Below, one piece after another: positions 27,101 to 34,612 of a stretch of DNA of 64,000 nucleotides. The notes under the pieces were generated by a model that worked only from the letters and a program-made list of their open reading frames with translations, was not told the origin of the DNA and ran no database searches. The stretch's first letter is position 1, and each line of letters starts with the position of its first letter. Origin of the DNA: an uncultured Tropicimonas sp. Its GTDB lineage: Bacteria; Pseudomonadota; Alphaproteobacteria; Rhodobacterales; Rhodobacteraceae. The stretch spans positions 22,210 to 86,209 of the forward strand of contig CANLZY010000026.1 of NCBI GenBank assembly GCA_947495685.1, written 5' to 3'. The position numbers and the translations under genes were made by a program.

Positions 27101-27162
27101 CGCTGGGCCAGGTCTCGGATTGTACGCTGCGCCGGAAGGTCATGGATGCCCTGGCTGTCTGA
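24160..27162 (+). CDS. Class III adenylate cyclase fused to AAA-type ATPase and helical repeats
   Basis: 1000-aa multidomain protein. Residues about 20-190 are a class III cyclase catalytic domain: metal-binding Asp30 in LFYDIVGSTSL and Asp74 in VMGDGGMAYFGYP, then GEAPNLAARLEAAAPANQIL. A signal-transduction ATPase follows, with Walker A GEPGIGKSR at 243-251 and a Walker B-like LLIMAEDLHWADE. The last 450 residues are helical, TPR-like. No DNA-binding domain is seen. GTG at 24160 is chosen because GAGGAG lies 5 nt upstream; an earlier GTG at 24133 lacks a good site. The usual adenine-recognition Lys before MGDG appears to be Gln (LEQVMGDG), so nucleotide choice or activity is uncertain. Its end overlaps the YcaO start by 17 nt. 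Confidence 0.9.
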   Translation: MSLFRKRNITAQPAPETMGERRQLTVLFYDIVGSTSLAEAGDPERLRARLDQIHIAARVALADHGGSLEQVMGDGGMAYFGYPIPNEDAALSAVQSALALLDARATIPGAPDIRIGIATSVVVLAESPDAMGAARLGAVGEAPNLAARLEAAAPANQILVGPSTYALTNRAMEYQPVDGLGLKGFAGLTRAWRPVALRAVESRFRRDRDSTGPFSGRKPEIAALKTAWNNAMSGSGSAILIEGEPGIGKSRILSELTDHAQDGRTLLLQCQPRTQGEALFAIIRMYDAAYEAAGDPELCDAAVHTAERLSVLEEDDSLSPAARRDAIVAAVAQAFLDLACVRPLLIMAEDLHWADEVTLAVLARLSQEAPRRELLVLVTARPDGVLDEQRDAFQPLPLLPVADDDANALIAALAPDGLSSATRAWIVEKADGNPLFLIELTAHALERGVNDPQADLSGAEVGSLRDLLATRLEHAGPAKRTAQIASVLGREYPYHLLARLTSADSVQALDSDLQRLVDHGLKDVIDNGSSYGFRHALIRDVAYDSQLRAVRRVLHGQVVDLVDSDPALAADVPDILLAEHCLAAERTARGVALLVDVAEDAIRRSALRAPRAMLQRVLSLSEQFESGTARDLVQLRAYALLGPLVTLLEGHRAAAPLYEAGQALYFGLPTRDRSPFFSILWGWWFTSSDLIEQTRRSEILIRDVPPDADAESRLQALHCAWATLFDGGAHDRCLSAISDGLALYDPQTARRSRFQYGHDARVCGLGERALCGWLTGQLETSAEAIRECEVWADGTGHLSSRLHALDIATQVAFFNHDLHSIDRILNKIASLSGSDASPAITAKRQIFRGWMAVRAGDPAQVAAVTQGLNALRDFGVLEDTPLYADIAARVASVNGTATQALGPLDDEIAAARATGLTYWLPELLRRKAMLTGGVVASTSLDEGFEIAGAQNARMLSLRNVATRLDLGLPIPAHVALSMAETLGQVSDCTLRRKVMDALAV

Positions 27163-28288
27163 GCCGGTCGCGCCCGAGGTGTTGTCCGCTGTGCTGGATG
27201 ATGTGCCCGAACGGCGGATGCCGGCCGAAACCTATTGGGCCCGGTTGCAACCGCATCTTGGCTGTTTCGGCATATCGAGGGTGGCTGACATCACCGGGCT
27301 GGACCGGATCGGTTTTCCCGTCGCGCAGGCAGTGCGGCCATTGGCGCGGTCGAATGCCGTGACCCAGGGCAAGGCCGCGAGCCTCGAAGGTGCGGCCGTG
27401 GGGGCGGTGCTGGAGTGCCTTGAGATGGCCGTTGGCGAAACCCCGGAACGGTTGAAGCCGGCGTCATCCGGCGATGCCGCTCTCTGGTCGGCTGTGGCAC
27501 CGGGTGTTGCCTGGCCGACCGCTCAGACAGAATACGTCGCGGCCTGGGATATCGTGCGCGACGCGCCCGCTGCCGTTCCACGTGACCTGATGTGCACGGA
27601 TTTTTCGCGGGGCGCGAAGTCGGGGCAGGCGCCGATCCTGCGCAGTTCCATTGGTCTGGGCGCGGCCGGCACGCTGGGCGCGGCAATGATGCACGGGCTT
27701 CTGGAATGCATCGAGGCCGACGCCCGCATTCGGGCCGAGGCTTCCGGGCGATTGCACCGTATCTCGCTGGACGCAGGCAATCCTGAGTATTCCCCTTTGC
27801 TTGCAAGGATACGGCGTGCGGCATTGCGCGTGGCTGCGTGGGATATGTCCGGCGAAGCGTGGCCGTTTGCAGTCATGGCGTCGGTGATGGAGGCCCCGGG
27901 CGCACGGGCCCTTCCGTTGCCTGCGACCGGATATGCTGCGCGCCATGACCTCGACGAAGCCATCGCCGCGGCTTTGGCTGAGGCGGTTCAGGCCCGGCTT
28001 GCGGTCATCTCTGGCGCGCGGGAAGATATCACCCAGAGGTTCTATGACCACGGCGTTGATCGGCAGGCGCTGGAGGCGGAATGGACCCGCCACGGACCCG
28101 CGCCATCACTGCCCGTGTCGACGGGCGGCGGCACCGACGCCCCGAGGACCTTGCGGGCCCTTGCGGCGCGGGTCGGGCCGGTCTTCGCGGTGCCGTTGCA
28201 TTGGGACCCGGGCCTGCCACTGGCCATCACCCGCGTGCTCGCGCCGCGCCTTGTCGCCGACCCGTTGCGGGTGGTGCCCACAGGATGA
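27146..28288 (+). CDS. YcaO-family ATP-dependent amide-activating enzyme
   Basis: 380-aa YcaO-domain protein. The ATP-binding motifs are visible: GFPVAQAVRPLARSNAVTQG (about 56-75) continuing into KAASLEGAAVGAVLECLE, then SSIGLGAAG (167-175) and HGLLECIEADA (183-193). YcaO enzymes phosphorylate backbone amides to make azolines, amidines or, with TfuA, thioamides. The C-terminus (DPLRVVPTG) lacks the PxPxP ending of azoline-forming cyclodehydratases. The ATG at 27146 has GGAAGGT upstream and overlaps the cyclase gene; its stop overlaps the TfuA start (ATGA). No leader-peptide-binding domain is fused, and no precursor gene is evident. Thioamidation is inferred from pairing with TfuA. Confidence 0.88.
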   Translation: MPWLSEPVAPEVLSAVLDDVPERRMPAETYWARLQPHLGCFGISRVADITGLDRIGFPVAQAVRPLARSNAVTQGKAASLEGAAVGAVLECLEMAVGETPERLKPASSGDAALWSAVAPGVAWPTAQTEYVAAWDIVRDAPAAVPRDLMCTDFSRGAKSGQAPILRSSIGLGAAGTLGAAMMHGLLECIEADARIRAEASGRLHRISLDAGNPEYSPLLARIRRAALRVAAWDMSGEAWPFAVMASVMEAPGARALPLPATGYAARHDLDEAIAAALAEAVQARLAVISGAREDITQRFYDHGVDRQALEAEWTRHGPAPSLPVSTGGGTDAPRTLRALAARVGPVFAVPLHWDPGLPLAITRVLAPRLVADPLRVVPTG

Positions 28289-28983
28289 CAGCCCCCCTGC
28301 CGATTGTGTTCCTTGGTCCCAGCCTGTCGTTGGCGGAGGCGCGTCGGATCGTGCAGGCAGACTTCCGGCCCCCCGCCGGTCAGGGCGATATCTTTCGCGC
28401 CTGCGCGGCAGGACCGCCGGCCATTGCGTTGATTGACGGGATCTTTCGGGACGCGCCGACGGTACGGCATCGAGAGATCCTCTGGGCGCTGTCCCAGGGT
28501 ATTCCGGTGTTTGGCGCGGCCAGCATGGGGGCCCTGCGCGCGGCAGAGCTGTCATCGCAGGGCATGATCGGCGTTGGCCTGATCTACCGGTGGTATCGGC
28601 GCTTTGCCTTGCTGCCCGACGACGCTGTGGCGGTAACCCATGCACCGGCGGAACTGGGCGGGCAGGCGCTGTCGGGCGCGCTGGTCGACATTCGCCGCAG
28701 CCTGAAGGCCGCAGTCCGTCGGGGGCAGCTATCGGGAGAGGTGGCTGCGGGACATCTGCGAAGGCTCACCGATCTGCCGTTTCCGGAACGGCACCTGCCG
28801 ATGGAGGCCCGCGCGTGCGAGGTGGCCCAAAAGGCGTTCGATGCCCGGATGCTGCTGCAGCGGCTGGCGGCCCATGCAGCCCGGGATGACTGGCCGGAAA
28901 CGAACGGCGCACGCCCGCCCATTGTTCATGCCTGGCTGGATGATCTGCGCGACAGCGGTCTCGACCTGGGCGGCGACGCCTGA
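28285..28983 (+). CDS. tfuA: TfuA-like protein (YcaO partner)
   Basis: 232-aa protein with the TfuA core pattern: VFLGPSLSLAEARRIV (8-23), PPAGQGDIFRA (29-39), IALIDGIFRDAPTVRHREIL (47-66), WALSQGIPVFGAASMGALRA (67-86), then GMIGVGLIYRWY. TfuA proteins partner YcaO in thioamide installation (thioviridamide, methyl-coenzyme M reductase glycine) and occur in trifolitoxin biosynthesis. The start codon overlaps the YcaO stop, so the two are translationally coupled. A run of seven or more T after the stop may mark transcript attenuation. The substrate is unknown. Confidence 0.9.
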   Translation: MTAPLPIVFLGPSLSLAEARRIVQADFRPPAGQGDIFRACAAGPPAIALIDGIFRDAPTVRHREILWALSQGIPVFGAASMGALRAAELSSQGMIGVGLIYRWYRRFALLPDDAVAVTHAPAELGGQALSGALVDIRRSLKAAVRRGQLSGEVAAGHLRRLTDLPFPERHLPMEARACEVAQKAFDARMLLQRLAAHAARDDWPETNGARPPIVHAWLDDLRDSGLDLGGDA

Positions 28984-29065
28984 AACTTTTTTTGTCGGAT
29001 GTCTGTTAACCGGTTCACAGATCGGTCTTGCGCGATATGGTTGATCCTGTTGACCAAAGGTAATC

Positions 29066-30316
29066 TTGGCAGGGGGCAGGGCAGGCGTGGCGTCCAGTGA
29101 ACAAACAATCGGCACGCGGTTTCTGCTGTATCCGCAGGCACCGACCACTCCGGGGTATGACAAGCCCGAGCTGGTCTGGATTTCCGACGCCCAAGGCTCG
29201 ATCCTGGCCGGTCCGGAGAACGGGCGGATGTATGTCGTCAATCCGACCCAGCACAAGACCCCCTACGAATACCCCTATCTGCCGCCGTTTGCGGGGCCCA
29301 GGGCACCACCGGTCGAGCCATCGCCGGACGGGCATTTCGACCATATCGATCCGTCAAGCCCGGACTTCCTCGGGGTGCACGTGTTTGGCTGCGTCGCGCG
29401 GATTCTCGATGTTTGGGAAGGCTACCTTGGCCACCGGATCACCTGGCACTTTTCGAAGACCTATGAACGACTGGAGATCGTCCCGATGATCGACTGGGAC
29501 AATGCGCAATCCGGCTACGGGATGCTCGAATTCGGCTTTGATGCCGCGCCCGATGGCACCCGTCACCCCTATGCGCTGAACTTTGATGTCATCGCCCACG
29601 AGATTGGCCATTCGATCCTGTTTTCCGAGATCGGCCTGCCTGCGCCGGGCCTGCCGGCGGGGCCGGATCTGCGCGCTTATCACGAAGGGGTCTCGGACCT
29701 TTGTTCGCTGGTCGGGATGCTGCATTTCGACACCGCGATGGACCGGCTTCTGCGGCGCGGGGCGGGCAACCTGATGGCGATGAACGAGCTCAACCGGGTG
29801 GCCGAGCTGGCGGACGAACGTCAGATCCGGATCGCCGGAAATGCGCGCAAGATGTCCGAGGTCAGCGACGAGGTGCACGACAAGTCGCGCCCCTTCACCG
29901 GTGGGTTTTTCGATGCCCTCGTGCAGACCTATCACGACATTGCGGTGGATCAGGGTCTTGTGCACCTGCCCTCCGGATCGATTCCGGATGCCCGTGCCCT
30001 GAACGGCGATCTGGAGCGCGTCTATGCGGAGGCGTTCAAGGCCGACTACGATCTGAAGCATTTCCCGCTCAAGGCAGCGCTGGCGGATGCCCGCGATATC
30101 ATGGCGCTTGCCCTCGCCCGGTCCTGGGGGCGGCTCGACAGTGAAAGCCTGACCTATGCCGATGCGGCCTATGCAGTCTGCGACGCGTTGCAGGGAAACG
30201 GTCAGGGCAACATCGCCGACACGGTCGTCGAATGCCTCGCCTGGCGCGAAATTCTTACCCCCTATGACATTCACCTGCTTGGGCGCGACCGGTCACGCTC
30301 GGCTGCCTGGTTTTAA
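29066..30316 (+). CDS. Zinc metallopeptidase of gluzincin (M4-like) type
   Basis: 416-aa protein with the zinc signature HEIGHS inside NFDVIAHEIGHSILFSEIG. A third-ligand motif AYHEGVSDLCSLVG follows, whose Glu is 25 residues after the second His, as in thermolysin-like gluzincins (ExxxD). The N-terminal region (YPQAPTTPGYDKPELVWISD) resembles nothing I can name. No signal peptide is visible, so it is probably cytosolic. Start choice is open: TTG at 29066 (AAAGG upstream) or GTG at 29087 (AGGG upstream). It is 82 nt downstream of tfuA, on the same strand, with a possible promoter between, and 17 nt before a gene of unknown function. A leader-peptidase role for the YcaO-TfuA system is a guess. 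Confidence 0.75.
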   Translation: MAGGRAGVASSEQTIGTRFLLYPQAPTTPGYDKPELVWISDAQGSILAGPENGRMYVVNPTQHKTPYEYPYLPPFAGPRAPPVEPSPDGHFDHIDPSSPDFLGVHVFGCVARILDVWEGYLGHRITWHFSKTYERLEIVPMIDWDNAQSGYGMLEFGFDAAPDGTRHPYALNFDVIAHEIGHSILFSEIGLPAPGLPAGPDLRAYHEGVSDLCSLVGMLHFDTAMDRLLRRGAGNLMAMNELNRVAELADERQIRIAGNARKMSEVSDEVHDKSRPFTGGFFDALVQTYHDIAVDQGLVHLPSGSIPDARALNGDLERVYAEAFKADYDLKHFPLKAALADARDIMALALARSWGRLDSESLTYADAAYAVCDALQGNGQGNIADTVVECLAWREILTPYDIHLLGRDRSRSAAWF

Positions 30317-30333
30317 GAAAGAAGGGAAACGCA

Positions 30334-30903
30334 ATGGACGCACATGACATTCTGCCCCTGATCCCGGATGGGTTCTACGACCCCTCCGAGATCGTATTGA
30401 TCGGCGCGCACATGGAGCCGGCGCCGAAATTGAAGCCAACCGCGTATATCGACGAAAAGAACATGTCGGACAAGGACAGGACTGCCCTGTGCACCGGAGA
30501 GATGCGGGTGCGCAGCGATTTTGCCAAACAGTTGAACCTCGTGGCCGTGCCCAAGGTGCGTCAGAACGAGGAAGGCAAGGACGAAGAGACCTGCCCGACC
30601 ATCGCGTTGATCTATGCTTATGGCTACGAGGGTCACACCTACCGGTTGCCCAAGCCGCGGATCATGATCGTGCATGGGGCGGGCAAACCTTACGAGTCCA
30701 CCCGTGATCGGGATCCGTCGCCGTCGCTGACTGGCAGGTTGTATATGTGGCGGTTGTCAAAGCACCAGCAGACGATCTCGATCGAGGTCGAAAGTGGCGA
30801 GTTGGAGCGGCTGGTCCTGGACGCCAACCAGCCCGGAAACCGGGCGGTCAATTCCTATTCCGCGCACATGCAGATGGCACACCGTGGCGGCAAGCTGAGC
30901 TGA
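30334..30903 (+). CDS. Uncharacterised 189-aa protein
   Basis: I do not recognise a family. The protein is soluble-looking, with no signal peptide or membrane segment and only two cysteines (Cys52, Cys87). The middle part, PTIALIYAYGYEGHTYRLPKP, looks like a beta-rich domain. The C-terminus, AVNSYSAHMQMAHRGGKLS, is polar and ends in a small basic tail. AAGAAGGG precedes the ATG. It starts 17 nt after the metallopeptidase gene and ends just before a convergent hairpin, so the two form a pair; a substrate, chaperone or inhibitor of the peptidase is possible but unsupported. Confidence 0.8.
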   Translation: MDAHDILPLIPDGFYDPSEIVLIGAHMEPAPKLKPTAYIDEKNMSDKDRTALCTGEMRVRSDFAKQLNLVAVPKVRQNEEGKDEETCPTIALIYAYGYEGHTYRLPKPRIMIVHGAGKPYESTRDRDPSPSLTGRLYMWRLSKHQQTISIEVESGELERLVLDANQPGNRAVNSYSAHMQMAHRGGKLS

Positions 30904-30915
30904 CCCTATCCGGTT

Positions 30916-30937
30916 GGGCGGCGCCGCGGCGCTGCCC
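30916..30937. terminator. Bidirectional hairpin between convergent genes
   Basis: GGGCGGCGC at 30916-30924 pairs with GCGCTGCCC at 30929-30937 (one G-U) around a CGCG tetraloop, 12 nt after the stop of the 189-aa gene and 24 nt from the SulP stop. Confidence 0.6.
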
Positions 30938-30961
30938 ACCGAGCCCGGCCCGTGCCACCCA

Positions 30962-33172
30962 TCAGGCTCGCAGGATCTGGATCAACCGGGTGTTGGCGCT
31001 GACCCGCTCTGCCAGGATGCATGCCATGCCAGCGTGAAAATGGCTGGACAGCTCGGGGGCGTCAGCCAGAACCCTTTCGGCAGCCGCGCGCGAAAACCGC
31101 CAGAGCGCGACGGGTGTTTCGGCCTGCACCGTCGAGGTGCGGATGCCTCTGCGATAGGCGGAAATCTCTCCAAAGATTGCGCCCGGATGCAGCGTGCGCA
31201 CCTGTCGTGGTGGGGTGGACCTGCCAACCCGAACGTCGACCCGTCCGCGTTCGAGAAAGAAGATATCTGATGCGACCTCGCCCTCGCGGATGAGGATGGT
31301 GCCGGCCTCGGCCTCCTCCCGTTCCAGATATGGCACCAGGGCGGACCGCAGTGCATCGTCCGGCAGGATGTCGGCGAGCATCGCGTGGATGTCCGTCGGA
31401 CGCCCCCCCATGTCAGGCAGGAATTTGGCCAGCAACCTTGATTCGTAAGCAGACAGGCCCGTGTTGAGGTCGCCCGCCGTGGCAAGCATCGCTCGCTCGT
31501 CCAGGTCGACCCCGGCGCGACGCACCACGCCAGCGACCTTGGGCGACATTCCCGTCAAGGTAACGTGGTGATGCCCCGGTTCCAGATCATCGGCAATCAG
31601 TTGCAGGCTGCCGACGGCAGTGGCATCGATCCCTGTCACATCGGCAAAATCCAAGACCAGGTAGCGCAAAGGCCGGGTTTGGGTCAGCGCCCGAACCCGA
31701 TCGCGGAGCCGATGCGCTGTTCCGAAGAAGACATACCCCTGTAGCTTCAGCACCACGATGCAGCCGCCATGCTCTTCGAGGATCCGAAGTTCGGCTTCGG
31801 TCATCTCGGTCGAGCCGTGGTAGGCATCGCCCGAAAGCTCCCGGCGCACCGGGTCCAGGCGGCTGTAATCGACGATGAAGAGCATCCCCCCGGCGACAAG
31901 CCCGAAGAGGGTGCCCTCAAACAGCCCAAAGACGGCGATGACCGCAAAGATCGCAACCGTCAGCCAGGCCTCTCCGATCGGGGTGACCCGGACCTCGTGG
32001 AACAGCCATTCGCGCAGGAAATCCACCCCGATCCACAGGATGAAGCCGGCGAAGATCGGCAACGGGAGAAACGCGAGCACCGTGTTCCCGGTCGCGAAGA
32101 CAAACAGCGCCATGCCGCCCGCCATGAAAGAGACCGCGCGATGGGCCGGCGCGATCCTGAACGCCGTCATGGTCGTGGCCACTCCGTGGTAGCCAGGCAG
32201 GCCGCCGAGCCCGGCAGCGGCAAGGTTGGACAGGCCCAATACCTTGAGCTCCCGGTTGAGGCCGAGGTTCGAACGGGTCTTCACCTCCAACACGGAGGTA
32301 TTCATCAGCAGCGCCGCCGTCGACAGAACGATCATCGTGCACAGGGGCAAGGCTTCGCCAGCCAGGAAGCCCTTGTCGAGGGCGCGAAGTTCGCCGAAGG
32401 GGACAGGGGGCCATGGCAGGCCGCCGTCCGGCAGGGTCACGAACCAGCCAGTTGCCACCAGTTCGGCGGGATCGATGTCGATCAGCAGCGGAGCGGCGTG
32501 GAACAGGGCGAGCGAAAGCCCCAGGGTTGTGCCGATGGCAATGTTTGTCGGCACCCGGCGAGAGGCTGCCGTGATGACGAGCGCCACTGCCACTGCAACC
32601 AGTGTCTTGTTCCGTGCCGGGCCGTCCAGAAGCCCTGGCAGGGTCTCAAGGGTCACCTTTTCGCCGAGGCATACTCCCAATGCGCCGACGATGACGAAAT
32701 AGCCGGTTCCCGCAAGAAACCCGGCCACAACCGGGCGCGGAGCATATCGCATCAGGTCCGCCAGACCGAGCGCTCCAAAGACATAGAGGGAAAGCGCAAA
32801 CGCGCCACCTGCCACCAGGCACAGGACGACGATTTCGGCAACCTGACTGTCGCCGCCTATTGTCGTCCTGTTGGCCACCAGGGTGACGACAATTGCGCCC
32901 AGTGCGACGCTCGGGACGTCCTGCACGTGAGGGATCACGCCCTTGATGTTACTGAAAGCCCCCAACAGGAAGCACAGGGTTGCCCCCCCGATCAGGGCCA
33001 TGCCGATAATGGCCGCTGTCGCGTCGGGCGCGGTGGCTCCGGTGATCAGCGATGCGTAGGAAATCGAGGAGAAGGTTGCCATCAGGCCTGCGATCAGCCC
33101 GGCCTGGATGCAGGAAATCCACGATGTGATGGCCTGATTGGAGCGGGATCCCGCGGGGGAGTTGCTGCGCAT
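30962..33172 (-). CDS. SulP-family anion transporter with STAS and cyclic-nucleotide-binding domains
   Basis: 736-aa inner-membrane protein. Residues about 15-425 are the multi-helix SulP/SLC26 transport domain (starting ITSWISCIQAGLIAGLMATF). A STAS domain follows at about 455-560 (RYLVLDFADVTGIDATAVGS), and a C-terminal cyclic-nucleotide-binding domain at about 600-730 has the cassette FGEISAYRRGIRTSTV. SulP proteins carry sulfate, bicarbonate or dicarboxylates; the fused domain would gate or modulate transport with cAMP/cGMP. The start MRSNSPAG at 33172 has AGGGAC upstream; an earlier in-frame start gives an implausible Cys/Arg-rich leader. Sequence alone does not fix the anion. Confidence 0.9.
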   Translation of the reverse strand: MRSNSPAGSRSNQAITSWISCIQAGLIAGLMATFSSISYASLITGATAPDATAAIIGMALIGGATLCFLLGAFSNIKGVIPHVQDVPSVALGAIVVTLVANRTTIGGDSQVAEIVVLCLVAGGAFALSLYVFGALGLADLMRYAPRPVVAGFLAGTGYFVIVGALGVCLGEKVTLETLPGLLDGPARNKTLVAVAVALVITAASRRVPTNIAIGTTLGLSLALFHAAPLLIDIDPAELVATGWFVTLPDGGLPWPPVPFGELRALDKGFLAGEALPLCTMIVLSTAALLMNTSVLEVKTRSNLGLNRELKVLGLSNLAAAGLGGLPGYHGVATTMTAFRIAPAHRAVSFMAGGMALFVFATGNTVLAFLPLPIFAGFILWIGVDFLREWLFHEVRVTPIGEAWLTVAIFAVIAVFGLFEGTLFGLVAGGMLFIVDYSRLDPVRRELSGDAYHGSTEMTEAELRILEEHGGCIVVLKLQGYVFFGTAHRLRDRVRALTQTRPLRYLVLDFADVTGIDATAVGSLQLIADDLEPGHHHVTLTGMSPKVAGVVRRAGVDLDERAMLATAGDLNTGLSAYESRLLAKFLPDMGGRPTDIHAMLADILPDDALRSALVPYLEREEAEAGTILIREGEVASDIFFLERGRVDVRVGRSTPPRQVRTLHPGAIFGEISAYRRGIRTSTVQAETPVALWRFSRAAAERVLADAPELSSHFHAGMACILAERVSANTRLIQILRA

Positions 33173-33371
33173 TCTGTGTCCCTGATGGCATTCAGGGCCA
33201 CAATGCCCTCGGCTCGCCGATTTGAGACGCCGGATGCGTTTGGCGCAAGCCCCTTGGCTGCCTTTTGTGTCATGAGTCCTCTGGCAGGCATTGAATACTC
33301 GTTGCCAGCCTGTTTTTGGCGTCGCGAAGTTCGAAATTTGGCCCCGCACGGGCGTCGGGCGCAGGTCTGCC

Positions 33372-34436
33372 TTATTCCGGGTCGGACAGCTGTCGTACGC
33401 TTTTGCGCAGCACAAGGTCCCCGGCGACCAGCACCTTGACCGGCGGTTGCGGGGTGTTGGCGACGATCAGGTCGTCCAGAATCCGGATTGCCATCGCACC
33501 TATTCGCTGTTTGGGCACATCAAGCGACGTGAGGGGCGGGTCGAAGGCCGCGCCCATCGGAAGGTTGTCGATGCCGATCACCGAGACATCCCCGGGGACA
33601 GTGTAACCCTGTTCCCGCAGCGCCCGGATGAAGCCGAAGGCAATGATGTCGTTGGCACAGACATAGGCATCGGCAACCTCGGTGCTCTGGGTCAGTTGCG
33701 TGACCGAATCCGCGTATGCTCCATCGACTGTCGCGGCAACAGACAGGATATGTTTCGGATCTGCCTGCAGCCCATGGGCCGACATGCCGCGCCGAAAGGC
33801 GTCATGGCGCAGGCTGAAGTTCGTGACCGAAGTGTAGCTGCCGACAAGTCCGATACGCCTGAATCCGTTCGCCTTCAGATAGTCGAGCGCCCGGTACACA
33901 AGCTGGTCGTTGTCCATGTCGATGAAATTGCCACCCACAAAGGGCCGATGCGTGTCGATGATGACGTTCGGCAGGCCGCAGGCGAGGATCGCATGGACAT
34001 CGTCGTCCGACAATTCGGTTCCCAGGGCGATGATGCCGCGCAGGTCCGCCCCGGCAAGCCCGGCGACGATGCCGTCGATGTCCTCGCTCTCGTGTGTGAC
34101 CACCTGCAGCGAGTAGTCCCGCCGTGTAGCCTCGTAGGACATGCCGTCGATGTAGTCGGAAATGAAGACATTGTGGTCGCGGTTCACCGTCTGCCCGTGA
34201 CGGGCGATCTTCAGGAACCGGACAGTGTTCAGCGAGTCGACGGCCAGCGAGTCGGACCGGCTGCGATCCCCCTTGGGGGTATAGTTCAGCGTTTTCATCG
34301 CCCGCAGAACCCGGATGCGGGTTGCTTCCGAGATGTCGCCTTTCCTGTTCAGGACCAGCGATGCCGTGGCTGCGGAGACACCGGCCACCTCGGCAACTTC
34401 CCGAAGCGTGGCGGGCTTTTTCGTATCAATTTCCAT
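33372..34436 (-). CDS. LacI-family transcriptional regulator
   Basis: 354-aa regulator. The helix-turn-helix is TLREVAEVAGVSAATASLVL (about residues 10-29), the hinge helix is near LRAMKTLNYTP, and a periplasmic-binding-protein-like domain follows. It is divergent from the Rbs-type operon with DhaKL, across a 176-bp gap that contains three TTTACTAAA-like repeats. It is the probable repressor of that operon. The effector is unknown, likely the transported sugar or its phosphate. The Shine-Dalgarno-like AGGTGA is rather far from the ATG. Confidence 0.9.
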   Translation of the reverse strand: MEIDTKKPATLREVAEVAGVSAATASLVLNRKGDISEATRIRVLRAMKTLNYTPKGDRSRSDSLAVDSLNTVRFLKIARHGQTVNRDHNVFISDYIDGMSYEATRRDYSLQVVTHESEDIDGIVAGLAGADLRGIIALGTELSDDDVHAILACGLPNVIIDTHRPFVGGNFIDMDNDQLVYRALDYLKANGFRRIGLVGSYTSVTNFSLRHDAFRRGMSAHGLQADPKHILSVAATVDGAYADSVTQLTQSTEVADAYVCANDIIAFGFIRALREQGYTVPGDVSVIGIDNLPMGAAFDPPLTSLDVPKQRIGAMAIRILDDLIVANTPQPPVKVLVAGDLVLRKSVRQLSDPE

Positions 34437-34525
34437 GTGCTGGCGAAGTCACCTCTTTTTCCTGACCCGCGTTCGTACACCAGGGCGGTGCCTTTCTCCA
34501 AGCCTGCAACATCTCGACGCGGGTG

Positions 34526-34600
34526 TTTACTGAAAAACACGTTGAACGTAACTGAACATGACGCTAGTGATTTACTAAACAGAATGCAATATTCACTAAA
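34526..34600. promoter_or_regulatory. Three TTYACTRAA repeats, candidate LacI operators
   Basis: TTTACTGAA (34526-34534), TTTACTAAA (34571-34579) and TTCACTAAA (34592-34600) lie in the divergent promoter gap. The middle copy is a perfect palindrome around one base (TTTA-C-TAAA). The last two copies are 21 bp apart, on one helix face, directly before the ribosome site of the permease gene. Confidence 0.5.
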
Positions 34601-34612
34601 TGGGAGGTGAGA

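Noticed and set aside
28999..29100. 33-codon frame between tfuA and the peptidase gene as a YcaO precursor peptide
   Set aside because: No ribosome site, a single Cys, a hydrophobic/basic composition unlike a leader-core peptide, and it overlaps the peptidase start.
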